Below, piece after piece: positions 1 through 9,134 of a DNA stretch of 64,000 nt; the stretch's first letter is position 1, and each line of letters starts with the position of its first letter. Under the pieces are notes generated by a model, which saw nothing but the letters and a program-made list of their open reading frames with translations, ran no database searches and was not told the origin of the DNA. This DNA is from Cupriavidus sp. D384 (GTDB taxonomy: Bacteria > Pseudomonadota > Gammaproteobacteria > Burkholderiales > Burkholderiaceae), in the NCBI RefSeq assembly GCF_001652915.1, contig NZ_BBQI01000094.1, forward strand, positions 1-64,000, read 5' to 3'. The translations under genes and the position numbers were made by a program.

Positions 1-3
1 GCC

Positions 4-2256
4 TCAGGCCATCACGAACGGCAATTGCCGCTGGCGCTTGCCCGTGAGGCGGAACAGCGCATTGGCCACGGCCGGCGCAATGCCGGGCGTGCCCGGTTCG
101 CCCAGGCCGGTCGGGTTGTCGTTCGACGGCACGAAGAACACGTCCACCACCGGGGCGTCAGGCATGCGCGGCGGCGGATAGTCGGGGAAGTTGCTGTTCT
201 TGACCATGCCGTTTTCCATCTCGATGGCAAAGCCCGGCTTGATCATCGACAGCCCGAACACGCAGCCGCCCTGGACCTGCGCCTCGGCGCTCAGCGGATT
301 GACCACACGATTGGCATGCACGCCGGCCGTCACATGATGCACGCGCGGCTCGCCCTTCACCACCGACACGTCGACGATATAGGCCACCACCGAGCCGAAC
401 GACTCGTGCACGGCCACGCCCCAGGCATGGCCCTTCGGCAGCTTCTTCTTGCCGTAGCCCGACTTGTCCACGGCCAGCTGCAGCGCGGCGCGATGGCGTG
501 CGTGCTTCTTTTCGTCCAGGCGCGCCAGGCGCCAGGCGACCGGGTCCTGCCTGGCGGCCGTGGCCATTTCGTCGGCCAGCGTTTCCTTGACGAACGCCGT
601 ATGCGTGTTGCCCACCGAGCGCCACCACAGCACCGGCACATCCACCTTCGGGTGATGCACGTGCACCTGCAGCGGCAGGTCGTAGTCGTTCTCGACGATG
701 CCTTCGGTCATCGTGGCGTCCACGCCGTTCTTGACCATCATCGGCTCGAACGGCGTGCCGGTGATGATCGACTGGCCGACGATCGTGTGCTGCCAGCCCA
801 CGACCTTGCCCTGCGCGTCCACGCCGATACGGGCGCGGTGCACGTGCAGCGGACGGTAGTAGCCGCCCTTGATGTCGTCCTCGCGGCTCCACATCACCTT
901 GACCGGCTCGGTATGGCCGTTTGCCACCCAGGCGCGCAGCACATTGGCCGATTCCACGAGGTAGTCCGATGTGGGCACGGCGCGGCGGCCGAAGCCACCG
1001 CCGGCCATCATCGTGTTCAGCGTGACCTTCTCGGGCGTCAGCTGCAGCGTGCGGGCGATGGCGCCCTGGTCGATGGTCTGGAACTGCGAGCCCACCCACA
1101 CCTTGACGGCGGTCACCTTGTTGCCGGCCACCTCGGGTTGCAGCGTGCAGTTCAGCGGCTCCATCGGCGCGTGGGCCAGGTACGGCACGCGATACTCGGC
1201 GTCGATGACCCTGGCCGCGCCCGACAGCGCGGTGTCGATGTTGCCCCCTTCGAGCGGCTTCGCCACGATGCCCGGCTGCGTAGCCAGCTTGCTGAACTGG
1301 TCGAACAGCGCGGCCGTGCTGACCGTGGAGCCCGTGTCTTCCCACACGATCTCCAGTGCGTCGCGCGCGGTCTTGGCCGGCCAGTAGCCGTCGGCCACCA
1401 CCGCCACGCCCGAACCGCCACGGTCGGTGTTCACCAGCATCACATCGGCCACGCCCTTGATCTTGCGCGCCTTGTCCGCGTTGAACGACTTGACCTTGCC
1501 GCCGAAGCGCGGCGGGTGGGCCACCACCGCCACCATCATGTCCTTGAGCCGGACATCCATGCCGAACACCGCGTCGCCGTGCAGCTTCGAAGCGGCGTCC
1601 AGGCGCGGCGTGGGCTTGCCGACGATGCGGAACTGGGCCGGGTCCTTGAGCTTGACCTGGGCCGGCACCTGCAGGCCCATGGCCGCCTGTGCCAGTTCGC
1701 CATAGGTGGCGCGGTTGTTGCCCGACGTGACCACGCCCATCGACGCGGTGCAGCTGGCCGGATCCACCTCCCACTTCTGCGCGGCAGCGCCAATCAGCAT
1801 GGCCCGCGCCCGCGCGCCCAGCTCGCGGTACTGCTCGAACGAATGGTTCAGTGCCGTCGACCCGCCGGTCATCTGGATGCCGAACATCGGGTCCTTGTAC
1901 GCGTCGCCGGCTGGCGCCAGGATGGCGCGCACGTTCTTCCAGTCGACGTCGAGCTCCTCGGCCAGCGCCATCGGCAGCGCCGTATGCACGCCCTGGCCGA
2001 ATTCGAGCCGGTTCACGGCGATGGTCACCGTGTTGTCCGGCGCGATCGTCAGGAATGCCTGCGGCGGTGCCACCGCCTTGGCCGGCGCCTGCTGGGCCAG
2101 CGCGGCGTCCATGCCGACGATGCCCAGTGCAAACCCGCCGCCCGCCAGACCCGACAGCTTCAGGAAACTGCGCCGCGACAGCGTGCCTGCGGCCACCCCT
2201 TGCGCAGCGGGCGCACCGCTGCCGCCCGCCAGGGCTTCAATACCTCGAATACGCAT
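4..2256 (-). CDS. Molybdopterin-binding large subunit of a periplasmic xanthine-oxidase-family dehydrogenase (isoquinoline 1-oxidoreductase/aldehyde dehydrogenase type)
   Basis: This 750-residue protein is the molybdopterin cytosine dinucleotide subunit of a molybdenum hydroxylase that oxidises aldehydes or N-heterocycles and passes electrons through a 2Fe-2S subunit to a cytochrome c. The N-terminus has a twin-arginine motif (RRSFLKLSG, about residues 28-36) followed by a hydrophobic stretch, so Tat export is likely. GGGFGRR near the middle and GLGEPGTPGIAPAVANA near the C-terminus are typical of the family, the latter carrying the catalytic glutamate region. It lies 9 bp downstream of the 2Fe-2S subunit gene, as is usual for this two-subunit type that lacks a FAD subunit. 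The substrate cannot be read from sequence. The stop codon lies three bases from the window edge, so the gene is complete. Confidence 0.93.
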   Translation of the reverse strand: MRIRGIEALAGGSGAPAAQGVAAGTLSRRSFLKLSGLAGGGFALGIVGMDAALAQQAPAKAVAPPQAFLTIAPDNTVTIAVNRLEFGQGVHTALPMALAEELDVDWKNVRAILAPAGDAYKDPMFGIQMTGGSTALNHSFEQYRELGARARAMLIGAAAQKWEVDPASCTASMGVVTSGNNRATYGELAQAAMGLQVPAQVKLKDPAQFRIVGKPTPRLDAASKLHGDAVFGMDVRLKDMMVAVVAHPPRFGGKVKSFNADKARKIKGVADVMLVNTDRGGSGVAVVADGYWPAKTARDALEIVWEDTGSTVSTAALFDQFSKLATQPGIVAKPLEGGNIDTALSGAARVIDAEYRVPYLAHAPMEPLNCTLQPEVAGNKVTAVKVWVGSQFQTIDQGAIARTLQLTPEKVTLNTMMAGGGFGRRAVPTSDYLVESANVLRAWVANGHTEPVKVMWSREDDIKGGYYRPLHVHRARIGVDAQGKVVGWQHTIVGQSIITGTPFEPMMVKNGVDATMTEGIVENDYDLPLQVHVHHPKVDVPVLWWRSVGNTHTAFVKETLADEMATAARQDPVAWRLARLDEKKHARHRAALQLAVDKSGYGKKKLPKGHAWGVAVHESFGSVVAYIVDVSVVKGEPRVHHVTAGVHANRVVNPLSAEAQVQGGCVFGLSMIKPGFAIEMENGMVKNSNFPDYPPPRMPDAPVVDVFFVPSNDNPTGLGEPGTPGIAPAVANALFRLTGKRQRQLPFVMA

Positions 2257-2265
2257 GGCGGCCCC

Positions 2266-2733
2266 TTATGCCTTGACAGCGATGGCGCGCGAGGCGTCCT
2301 TGATCGCCGCGCGAATCCGTTGATAGGTGCCGCAGCGGCAGACGTTGCCGGCCATGGCCTGGTCGATATCGGCATCGGTGGGCCGCGGCTTGCTGCGCAG
2401 CAGGCCCACGGCGCTCATCACCTGGCCGTTCTGGCAGTAGCCGCACTGGGCCACGTCATGCTTGAGCCATGCCGCCAGCACGGCCTTGCCGACCGGGTCG
2501 TCGCCCATGCTTTCAATCGTGTTGATCTTGCTGCCGGCCGTGGCCGAGATCGGCATCACGCAGCTGCGCGTGGCCTGCCCGTTGATATGGACCGTACAGG
2601 CGCCACACGCGGCCATGCCACAACCGAACTTGGTGCCGGTCATGCCGAGGTTGTCGCGCAGGGCCCACAACAGTGGCGTGGACGGATCGGCGTCCACCTC
2701 CACGGTCTTGCCGTTGAGGGTGAGGGTGGTCAT
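2266..2733 (-). CDS. 2Fe-2S subunit of the molybdenum hydroxylase
   Basis: The 155-residue protein carries two 2Fe-2S clusters that transfer electrons from the molybdenum centre. The plant-type ferredoxin cluster motif is seen in GCGMAACGACTVHINGQ plus a downstream Cys, and the second cluster in QCGYCQNGQ with CRCGTY near the C-terminus. The frame is open further upstream, but the ATG at 2733 is preceded by AAGGAG and begins with the family-typical MTTLTLNGK, so this start was chosen. It has no signal peptide; the heterodimer would be exported with the Tat-tagged large subunit. A 166-bp gap separates it from the cytochrome gene upstream, long enough for its own promoter. Confidence 0.93.
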   Translation of the reverse strand: MTTLTLNGKTVEVDADPSTPLLWALRDNLGMTGTKFGCGMAACGACTVHINGQATRSCVMPISATAGSKINTIESMGDDPVGKAVLAAWLKHDVAQCGYCQNGQVMSAVGLLRSKPRPTDADIDQAMAGNVCRCGTYQRIRAAIKDASRAIAVKA

Positions 2734-2899
2734 TTGGGGGATGCTCCTTGGGTGCTTGGCCCAGTCGGTTATTCGCGTGTCACGCCGGGCCAATGGCAAA
2801 GACAATCCCTGGCCACCCGGCGAACCCGTGGAGCATAGTAGAAATATGAAAAGCTTGCGCAGCCTTGCTCACATCATGCTGTGCGCACCATAACCGGGA

Positions 2900-3778
2900 T
2901 TATTTCTGGCTGAGGAACAGATATAGCGCCTGCAGGTCGGTGTCGTTCATTTTCCCGAAGGCGGTGAACGGCATCACGCGGCTGACGTCGGTGCCGTCGG
3001 GCCGTTTGCCGGTACGCATCATGGTCACGAACTGGCTGGCCTCGGGGTAGGCCTTCATTGCCCCGCCCGGCTGCAGGTTGGCGGCGGACGGCCAGTCCGG
3101 TGGCGCCCCGGGGATATGGCCACCGCGCAGTTCGGCCCCGTGGCAACCCTTGCACGAATTGGCCACGTAGGCGCCGTACTGCACGTTCACGGCTGCCACC
3201 ACCGGCGCGGCCGGTGGCAGGCTGTGATCGATCTTCTCGGCCGCGTCCTGGATCACGCCGGCGCCGTACATCCCCTGGATAAACCACGGCAGGTGCACCT
3301 CGCCGGGCCGGCCCGGGCCGGGCGGCAGGCTCCGGACATAGGCCACCAGCGCGCCAAAGTCGTCGTTCGACAGCCGGTTGTAGTCCTCGCTCGGCATCAC
3401 CAGCAGCGGGCGGCCCGACGGTGCCACGCCGTGCCGGATGGCGCGGTCCCAGTCCTGGGCCTGGTATTTGTCGATATCGGGATTGGCGCGCGTCAGGTCG
3501 GGCGCAAACACCCGGAAGCCGTTGGATTCGTCGAACACCTGGCGGCCGGCGCCCCGGGCGCCGTGGCAGTCCGCGCAGCCGCGCGACTCATAGAGATACC
3601 TGCCATGGGCGATGGCCGTGGCGTCGGCCGGTATCGCCACGGGCTGGACGGCCACGTCGATCCTGCGCTGGAGCTTGCGGCCGCCCCACCAGTAGGTGCT
3701 GCCCACGGCCAGCACCACGAACACCACGAAGGCAACCAGCGCGGAGCTGGCGATGCGGAAGAATCGCTTGACGTCCAT
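2900..3778 (-). CDS. Membrane-anchored diheme cytochrome c, electron acceptor of the adjacent dehydrogenase
   Basis: The 292-residue protein starts with one membrane segment (about residues 10-32) and then has two cytochrome c domains, each with a CxxCH heme site (CADCH and CKGCH). Methionines that could be distal heme ligands occur downstream of each. Cytochromes of this kind accompany isoquinoline-oxidoreductase-type enzymes and pass electrons to the respiratory chain on the periplasmic face. It is the first gene of the minus-strand set cytochrome, 2Fe-2S subunit, large subunit. Its partner assignment rests on gene order. Confidence 0.9.
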   Translation of the reverse strand: MDVKRFFRIASSALVAFVVFVVLAVGSTYWWGGRKLQRRIDVAVQPVAIPADATAIAHGRYLYESRGCADCHGARGAGRQVFDESNGFRVFAPDLTRANPDIDKYQAQDWDRAIRHGVAPSGRPLLVMPSEDYNRLSNDDFGALVAYVRSLPPGPGRPGEVHLPWFIQGMYGAGVIQDAAEKIDHSLPPAAPVVAAVNVQYGAYVANSCKGCHGAELRGGHIPGAPPDWPSAANLQPGGAMKAYPEASQFVTMMRTGKRPDGTDVSRVMPFTAFGKMNDTDLQALYLFLSQK

Positions 3779-4100
3779 GGGTGTCCCCCGTGAGCGGCCA
3801 TCGAGAAAGCGCAGATTGCGCCACCCGATTGAAACGGGCGCGCGCCTTGTGTTCCGTGCGGGATCGTACAGAAGCTACGCAGGCGCCGCCAGTCCGGGGG
3901 ATGCGACCGGCGTCGGCCGCCATACCAGCTTTCAGCCTGCGACGCCAGCCCCAACAAAGCCATGCACTTGCCCCTATCCCGGCCGTCAGATTCCGCCAGG
4001 CGCGACTACAGTGCCACCTACGCTGGGCAGGGTGCGACCATTGCATCCCCGCCCGCATGGCTTTCGGCGCGCCAGGCGCGCCCCAGGAAACCCGAATCTG
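3779..4100. other. Intergenic region between divergent cytochrome and dgcE-like genes
   Basis: This 322-bp stretch holds no convincing gene. It must contain the divergent promoters of the cytochrome gene and the GGDEF/EAL gene. A GC-rich tandem copy of GGCGCGCC-type sequence lies near 4066-4083, just before the chosen dgcE-like start. No clear sigma-54 site or strong operator dyad was found. Confidence 0.5.
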
Positions 4101-7100
4101 ATGACGCCTGACAGGGCCGCGCCCCCTTCGAACTTCCCGCCCATGGCACGCCCTGGCAACTGGCGCCCGCTACTGCTGGCGGCAGCGGGCTACTTCGTCC
4201 TGGCCCTGGCCGGGCTGTGGCTGGCGCGCATTCCGGGCCACGCGGCGGCCGTGTGGCTGGCCAACGCCTTTGGCCTGGGCATGCTGCTGCACCGCCCCAC
4301 CCGCGAGGCGCCGGCGCTGCTGGCAACCATGCTGGTCTCCAATATCGTTGCCGACGTGCTTGGCGCCGGTCATCCGGTGGGGGCCGCCCTGCTGCTTTCG
4401 GCGGCCAACCTGGTGGAACTGGCCGGGTCGGCCATGCTGCTGCAGGTGATGGTCGGCCGCCAGGCGCTGGCCCGCACCGGTCAACTGGCCACCTTCGCGC
4501 TGACCCTGGGCATTGCCTCGACGGTGGGGCCGGCCCTGAGCGGCCTGCTGGGCGCCCTGGTCATCTCGGCGCGCTATGACACGCCATTCCCAAAGGTCTG
4601 GTGGAACTGGTGGAATGCCGGCGCCATCGGCATGGTGATCCTGCTGCCGCTGATGGTGTCGCTGTCGCGCGAACGGGTGCGCGCCACCTGCCAGCGCCCC
4701 ATGCTGCTGCGGCTGGCCGGGCTGTTTGCGCTGTGCGTGGCGATTGGCGCAGGCGCCATCCGCGCCGGCCACGATCCGTTCGTGGTGATGTCGCTGCCGC
4801 TGGTCATCGTCGCGCTGGCCAGCAATCCGTTTGCCACCGCGCTGCTGACGCTGCTGTCGGCGGTGGCCGCCGAGTGCATCGGCCTGGCATCGGGCACCGA
4901 ATTCCTGGCCTCGCGCACGATACCGCTGTCCGGGGCACTGGTCATGGTGTTCCCGGTCTGCACCGCGTTCATGACCGAGCAGAATCGCAAGGGCCGGCTG
5001 GAACTGCGCAGCAGCGAACGGCGCTTCCGCCAGGCGCTGGAGCATTCGGCCATCGGCATGGCGCTGGTAGGCATCGACGGGCGCTGGCTGATGGTCAACC
5101 GCGCCATGATCGAACTGCTGGGCTACAGCGCCGACGAACTGCGCGACCTGCCGTTCCAGCTGATGACCCACCCCGATGACCTCGCCGCCGACCTGCGGCT
5201 GGTAGAACGGCTGCTTGCCGGCGAGATCGACTCGTATCGCCTGGAAAAGCGCTACCGCCACAAGAACGGCCACTACCTGTGGACGCTGCTGGCGGTGTCG
5301 CTGGTGCGCGACGACAACACCGGGCAGCCCGACCATTTCATCGCGCAGGTGGAAGATATCCACACGCGCAAGCTGGCGCAGGAACAGCTGGAACAGCTCA
5401 CGCGCCGCACCCAGCTGGCCGTTGAAGCGGGCGGCGTGGGCATCTGGGAGTGGGACTTCACGCAGGCGTCGATCACGTGGGACACCCGCATGCACGCGCT
5501 GCACGGCACCCCGCCGGAGCTTGGCCCGCCCACGCTGGCCCAGTGGATCGCGATGGTCCACCCCGAGGACGTGAGCCGCGTCAGCACCGAAATGCGCCAG
5601 GCCATCCGGGGCGTGCGCCGCTTCGACACCGAATACCGCGTGGTGCGGCCCACCGGCGAGATCCGCCACGTGCGCGCCATGGCAACCATCTCGCGCCACG
5701 AGGACGACACCACGCGGGCGCTGGTGGGCACCAACTGGGACATCACCGAGCAGCGCAACCTGAACCGGGCGCTGTTCGAGGAAAAGGAGCGCCTGCACAT
5801 CACGCTGCGCTCGATTGGCGACGCGGTGATCTGCACCGATCGCGTCATGCGCGTGACCTTCATGAATCCGATTGCCGAGCAGCTCACCGGCTGGAGCATG
5901 GACGCCGCCATGGGCCAGCCGCTGGAACAGGTGTTCCGCATCGTCGACGAGGACACCGACCTGGTCATCCCAAGCCCCGTCGAGCAATGCCTGGAAACGC
6001 TGCGCCCAGCCTACCTGCAGGAAGGCGCCGTGCTGCAGAGCCTGACCGGCGAGCGCCATGACGTGCAGGATTCTGCCGCGCCCGTGCTGGCCAACGACGG
6101 CAGCGTGCTGGGCGCGGTGCTGGTGTTCCAGGACATCACCACGTCGCGCGCGCTGCAGCGCGAACTGGCCCATTCGGCCACGCACGACGCGCTGACCGGC
6201 CTGCCCAACCGGGCCTGGTTCGAAAAACGGCTGCGCGAGGCCTGCGAGAACGCCCGCCTGCACGGCCATCGGGCCGCGCTCTGCTTTATCGACCTGGACC
6301 GCTTCAAGATCGTCAACGACACGGCCGGCCACGGCGCCGGCGACGTGCTGCTGCGCGAACTGGGCTACGTGATCCGCCACCAGGTGCGGCCCGACGACCT
6401 GCTGGCACGCCTGGGCGGCGACGAATTCGCACTGCTGCTCAAGGACTGCAGCATCGAACACGCCGAGCAGGTCTGCATGAAGGTGATCGACGCCGTGCGC
6501 GAGCGGCGCTTTCCGTGGAATGGCCGCGTCTACGACGTGGGCGCCAGCATCGGCATCGCCGCCATCGACAACGACGTGCCGCCGGTCAGCGAACTGATGA
6601 GCCGCGCCGACGTGGCCTGCTACGCGGCCAAGGCGGCCGGGCGCAACCGCGTGTCGGTCTATCGCCGCGACGAAAGCGACGCGCGGCGCCATCATCGCGA
6701 ACTGGAGGTGGCCGCCGGCATCCATTCGGCGCTGGAAGCCAACCGCTTCCGGCTGTACGCGCAGGAAATCCGCTCGCTGCGTCCGGCCGAGGACGATTCG
6801 CGCCACGTGGAAATCCTGGTGCGCATGGTGGACGAACAGGGCACGCTGATCATGCCGGGCGCGTTTATCCCGGCCGCCGAACGCTACGACCTGATGGGCC
6901 ATATCGACCGCTGGGTGATCCGCAACGTGCTGCAGCAGTACGGCGAACGGCTGGCAGGCGTGCCAGGGCTGTCGGTGTCGATCAACCTGTCGGCCAACTC
7001 GCTGGGCGAGCCGTTCCTGCTGCCGTTCCTGCACGCCGCGCTGGAAGACTCGGCCCTGCCGGCCGACCGCATCCGGCTGGAAATCACCGAGACCGCGCTG

Positions 7101-7472
7101 ATCAACAACATGACCGCCGCCAGCCGCGTGGTGGCCGACATGCGCAGCGCCGGCTGCACCGTGGCGCTCGACGACTTCGGCGCCGGCCTGTCGTCGTTCG
7201 CCTACCTGAAGCAGTTCCCGGTGGACTATCTCAAGATCGACGGCAGCTTTATCCGCAACCTGGCGCGCAACGCCGTGGATCGCGAGATCGTCAGCTCGAT
7301 CAACGACATCGGCCACCGGCTGGGCGTGCGTACCGTGGCCGAATGGGTCGAGGACGAGGGCACGCTCCATACGCTGCGTGCAATCGGGGTGGACTATGCG
7401 CAGGGCTACGCCATTGGCAAGCCGATGCCGCTGGAGGCCTTTCTCGACACCTGCGAGGGCCTGCCGGCCTGA
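4101..7472 (+). CDS. MASE1-PAS-PAS-PAS-GGDEF-EAL cyclic-di-GMP enzyme, DgcE (YegE)-like
   Basis: The 1123-residue protein makes and/or breaks cyclic di-GMP at the inner membrane. Residues about 15-290 form a multi-span MASE1 sensor; PAS domains lie near 305-430, 434-560 and 563-690; GGDEF spans about 690-865 and EAL about 870-1118. The cyclase motif RLGGDEF (about 768-774) is intact. In the EAL domain the signature reads EILVRM, yet SINLSAN, EITETA, DDFGAGLSS, LKIDGSF and the AEWVED glutamate remain, so phosphodiesterase activity cannot be ruled out. The domain order and length match E. coli DgcE. The start at 4101 has AGGAA upstream; 4143 is an alternative. It appears monocistronic. Confidence 0.93.
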   Translation: MTPDRAAPPSNFPPMARPGNWRPLLLAAAGYFVLALAGLWLARIPGHAAAVWLANAFGLGMLLHRPTREAPALLATMLVSNIVADVLGAGHPVGAALLLSAANLVELAGSAMLLQVMVGRQALARTGQLATFALTLGIASTVGPALSGLLGALVISARYDTPFPKVWWNWWNAGAIGMVILLPLMVSLSRERVRATCQRPMLLRLAGLFALCVAIGAGAIRAGHDPFVVMSLPLVIVALASNPFATALLTLLSAVAAECIGLASGTEFLASRTIPLSGALVMVFPVCTAFMTEQNRKGRLELRSSERRFRQALEHSAIGMALVGIDGRWLMVNRAMIELLGYSADELRDLPFQLMTHPDDLAADLRLVERLLAGEIDSYRLEKRYRHKNGHYLWTLLAVSLVRDDNTGQPDHFIAQVEDIHTRKLAQEQLEQLTRRTQLAVEAGGVGIWEWDFTQASITWDTRMHALHGTPPELGPPTLAQWIAMVHPEDVSRVSTEMRQAIRGVRRFDTEYRVVRPTGEIRHVRAMATISRHEDDTTRALVGTNWDITEQRNLNRALFEEKERLHITLRSIGDAVICTDRVMRVTFMNPIAEQLTGWSMDAAMGQPLEQVFRIVDEDTDLVIPSPVEQCLETLRPAYLQEGAVLQSLTGERHDVQDSAAPVLANDGSVLGAVLVFQDITTSRALQRELAHSATHDALTGLPNRAWFEKRLREACENARLHGHRAALCFIDLDRFKIVNDTAGHGAGDVLLRELGYVIRHQVRPDDLLARLGGDEFALLLKDCSIEHAEQVCMKVIDAVRERRFPWNGRVYDVGASIGIAAIDNDVPPVSELMSRADVACYAAKAAGRNRVSVYRRDESDARRHHRELEVAAGIHSALEANRFRLYAQEIRSLRPAEDDSRHVEILVRMVDEQGTLIMPGAFIPAAERYDLMGHIDRWVIRNVLQQYGERLAGVPGLSVSINLSANSLGEPFLLPFLHAALEDSALPADRIRLEITETALINNMTAASRVVADMRSAGCTVALDDFGAGLSSFAYLKQFPVDYLKIDGSFIRNLARNAVDREIVSSINDIGHRLGVRTVAEWVEDEGTLHTLRAIGVDYAQGYAIGKPMPLEAFLDTCEGLPA

Positions 7473-7542
7473 TCCGGCTTCAGCCGGCGCGGGACTTCCC
7501 GCAGTGCAGCATGCGCCGGAGCCCACTTTTCCCGCCCGGGCC

Positions 7543-7591
7543 GTTCGGAAATCCGGACGGCGTTTGGCGCGTCACGTCCGGATTTCCGAAC
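7543..7591. promoter_or_regulatory. Perfect 17-bp inverted repeat, probable DctD upstream activating sequence
   Basis: GTTCGGAAATCCGGACG at 7543-7559 is repeated in exact inverted form at 7575-7591 with 15 bp between. Each arm itself contains a smaller CGGA-N2-TCCG dyad, centred near 7550.5 and 7583.5, 33 bp or about three helical turns apart. It lies about 100 bp upstream of the sigma-54 promoter of dctA, where an NtrC-type activator such as DctD normally binds as two dimers. No T-run follows, so a terminator is less likely. Confidence 0.7.
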
Positions 7592-7662
7592 CGTGCGTCT
7601 GCGCCACGCCAAAAATCCCTTTGTATTCATCGTTTTACATCTGTATCCAGGTGCAACTGCGC

Positions 7663-7678
7663 TGGCACGGGTCGTGCA
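7663..7678 (+). promoter_or_regulatory. Sigma-54 (-24/-12) promoter of dctA
   Basis: TGGCACG at 7663-7669 followed after four bases by GTGCA at 7674-7678 matches the sigma-54 consensus TGGCACG-N4-TTGCA except for one base, with the invariant GG and GC at correct spacing. Transcription would start near 7689, leaving a leader of about 88 nt before dctA. DctD, a sigma-54 activator, is encoded downstream. Confidence 0.8.
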
Positions 7679-7776
7679 ATCTAGCCGCCGCCGTATGACA
7701 TCCGGCCCCGGCCGCGCAGCCCGCCCCCAAGGCAGCTTCGCGCACCCGGTCCGGCACAAAGGAGGATGTACCCACG

Positions 7777-9081
7777 ATGACAAAACGACTGCCAACCCTG
7801 ATTTTCATTGCGATGCTGCTCGGCGTGATCGTCGGCAGTGCCGCGCATAACATGGCGCCTGACGCCGCCACGGCCAAGTCGATCGCCGATCACCTGTCGA
7901 TCCTGACCGACGTGTTCCTGCGGATGATCAAGATGATCATCGGCCCGCTGGTGTTCGCCACGCTGGTATCGGGCATTGCCAGCATGGGCGACGGCAAGAC
8001 CGTCGGCCGCATCGGCCTGAAGGCCATGGCCTGGTTCATGGCCGCGTCGATCACGTCGCTGCTGCTGGGCCTGCTGATGGCCAACGTGCTGGCTCCGGGC
8101 CACGGCATGAACCTGCCGCTGCCGGCCGCCGACGCCGCATCGAACCTGAAGACCGGCTCGCTGAACCTGCGCGACTTCGTGGCCCACATGTTCCCGAAGA
8201 GCTTTGTCGAGGCCATGGCGACCAACGAGGTGCTGCAGATCGTGGTGTTCTCGCTGTTCTTCGGCTTCGCGCTGGGCACGCTCAAGGACGGCGTGGGCAA
8301 GCCCGTGCTGGCCGCCATCGACGGCCTGGGCCACATCATGCTGAAGGTCACCAACTATGTGATGGCGTTTGCGCCGCTGGGCGTGTTCGGCGCCGTGGCG
8401 GCCGTGATCACCTCGCAGGGCCTGGGCGTGCTGGTGGTGTACGCCAAGCTGCTGGGCAGCGTGTACCTGTCGCTGGCGCTGCTGTGGATCGCATTGATCG
8501 CCGGGGGCTACTACTTCCTGGGCCGCGACATCTTCAAGCTGATCCGCCAGCTGCGCGCGCCGCTGATGATCGGCTTTGCCACGGCCAGCAGCGAATCGGC
8601 CTATCCGAAGGTCATCGACCAGCTGAACCGTTTTGGCGTGAAGAGCCGCATCACCAACTTCGTGCTGCCGCTGGGCTATTCGTTCAACCTGGACGGCTCG
8701 ATCATGTACACGTCCTTCGCCGCGCTGTTCGTGGCGCAGGTGTACGGCATCCAGCTGTCGCTGTCGCAGCAGATCACGATGCTGCTGGTGCTGCTGGTGA
8801 CCAGCAAGGGCATCGCCGGCGTGCCGCGCGCATCGCTGGTGGTGGTGGCCGCCGTGTTGCCGATGTTCGGGCTGCCCGAGGCCGGCATCCTGCTGGTGCT
8901 GGGCATCGACCATGTCCTGGACATGGGCCGCACCGTTACCAATGTGCTTGGCAACGCCATTGCCACAACCGTTGTCGCCAAAAGCGAGAACGCGATTGGC
9001 GCGCCGGAATTGTCTGACGAGGCAGATACCTCGACTGACGACACCGGCCTGACACCCGTTCAGGCTCTGGCCAGCAAGTAA
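7777..9081 (+). CDS. dctA: Dicarboxylate/amino acid:cation symporter, probably C4-dicarboxylate transporter DctA
   Basis: The 434-residue inner-membrane protein belongs to the DAACS family, which takes up succinate, fumarate and malate or acidic amino acids with cations. Multiple hydrophobic segments run through the chain; GYSFNLDGS and the glycine/serine-rich re-entrant loop around FATASSESAYP are family hallmarks. A strong AAAGGAGG ribosome site precedes the ATG by ten bases. The sigma-54 promoter upstream and the DctB/DctD pair downstream argue for a C4-dicarboxylate substrate, although the NLDGSIMYTS motif differs somewhat from classical DctA and resembles the GltP/GltT branch. The assignment to dicarboxylates is therefore inferred mainly from context. 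Confidence 0.88.
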   Translation: MTKRLPTLIFIAMLLGVIVGSAAHNMAPDAATAKSIADHLSILTDVFLRMIKMIIGPLVFATLVSGIASMGDGKTVGRIGLKAMAWFMAASITSLLLGLLMANVLAPGHGMNLPLPAADAASNLKTGSLNLRDFVAHMFPKSFVEAMATNEVLQIVVFSLFFGFALGTLKDGVGKPVLAAIDGLGHIMLKVTNYVMAFAPLGVFGAVAAVITSQGLGVLVVYAKLLGSVYLSLALLWIALIAGGYYFLGRDIFKLIRQLRAPLMIGFATASSESAYPKVIDQLNRFGVKSRITNFVLPLGYSFNLDGSIMYTSFAALFVAQVYGIQLSLSQQITMLLVLLVTSKGIAGVPRASLVVVAAVLPMFGLPEAGILLVLGIDHVLDMGRTVTNVLGNAIATTVVAKSENAIGAPELSDEADTSTDDTGLTPVQALASK

Positions 9082-9099
9082 GCTGGCTCAGGCGTGCCA

Positions 9100-9134
9100 G
9101 GGCCCGGCTGCCGATCAGGCTGCCGGGCCTTTTT
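9100..9134 (+). terminator. Rho-independent terminator after dctA
   Basis: GGCCCGGC (9101-9108) pairs with GCCGGGCC (9122-9129) and is followed by five T residues. It lies 19 bp after the dctA stop and separates dctA from dctB, implying separate transcription of the two-component pair. Confidence 0.8.

Noticed and set aside
25..2838. A 937-codon open frame on the plus strand opposite the molybdenum hydroxylase genes
   Set aside because: Histidine/arginine/alanine-rich shadow frame typical of high-GC DNA; the minus-strand genes have clear motifs and ribosome sites.
4066..4083. GGCGCGCC-type repeat as part of a repeat array
   Set aside because: Only two GC-rich copies adjacent to each other and no spacer structure; no CRISPR-like array exists in the window.
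7474..7487. CCGGCT/AGCCGG hairpin just after the dgcE-like gene as terminator
   Set aside because: Two-base loop is too tight and no T-run follows.
4170..7526. An 1118-codon minus-strand open frame opposite the GGDEF/EAL gene
   Set aside because: No domain similarity and shadow-like composition; the plus strand encodes a complete signalling protein.
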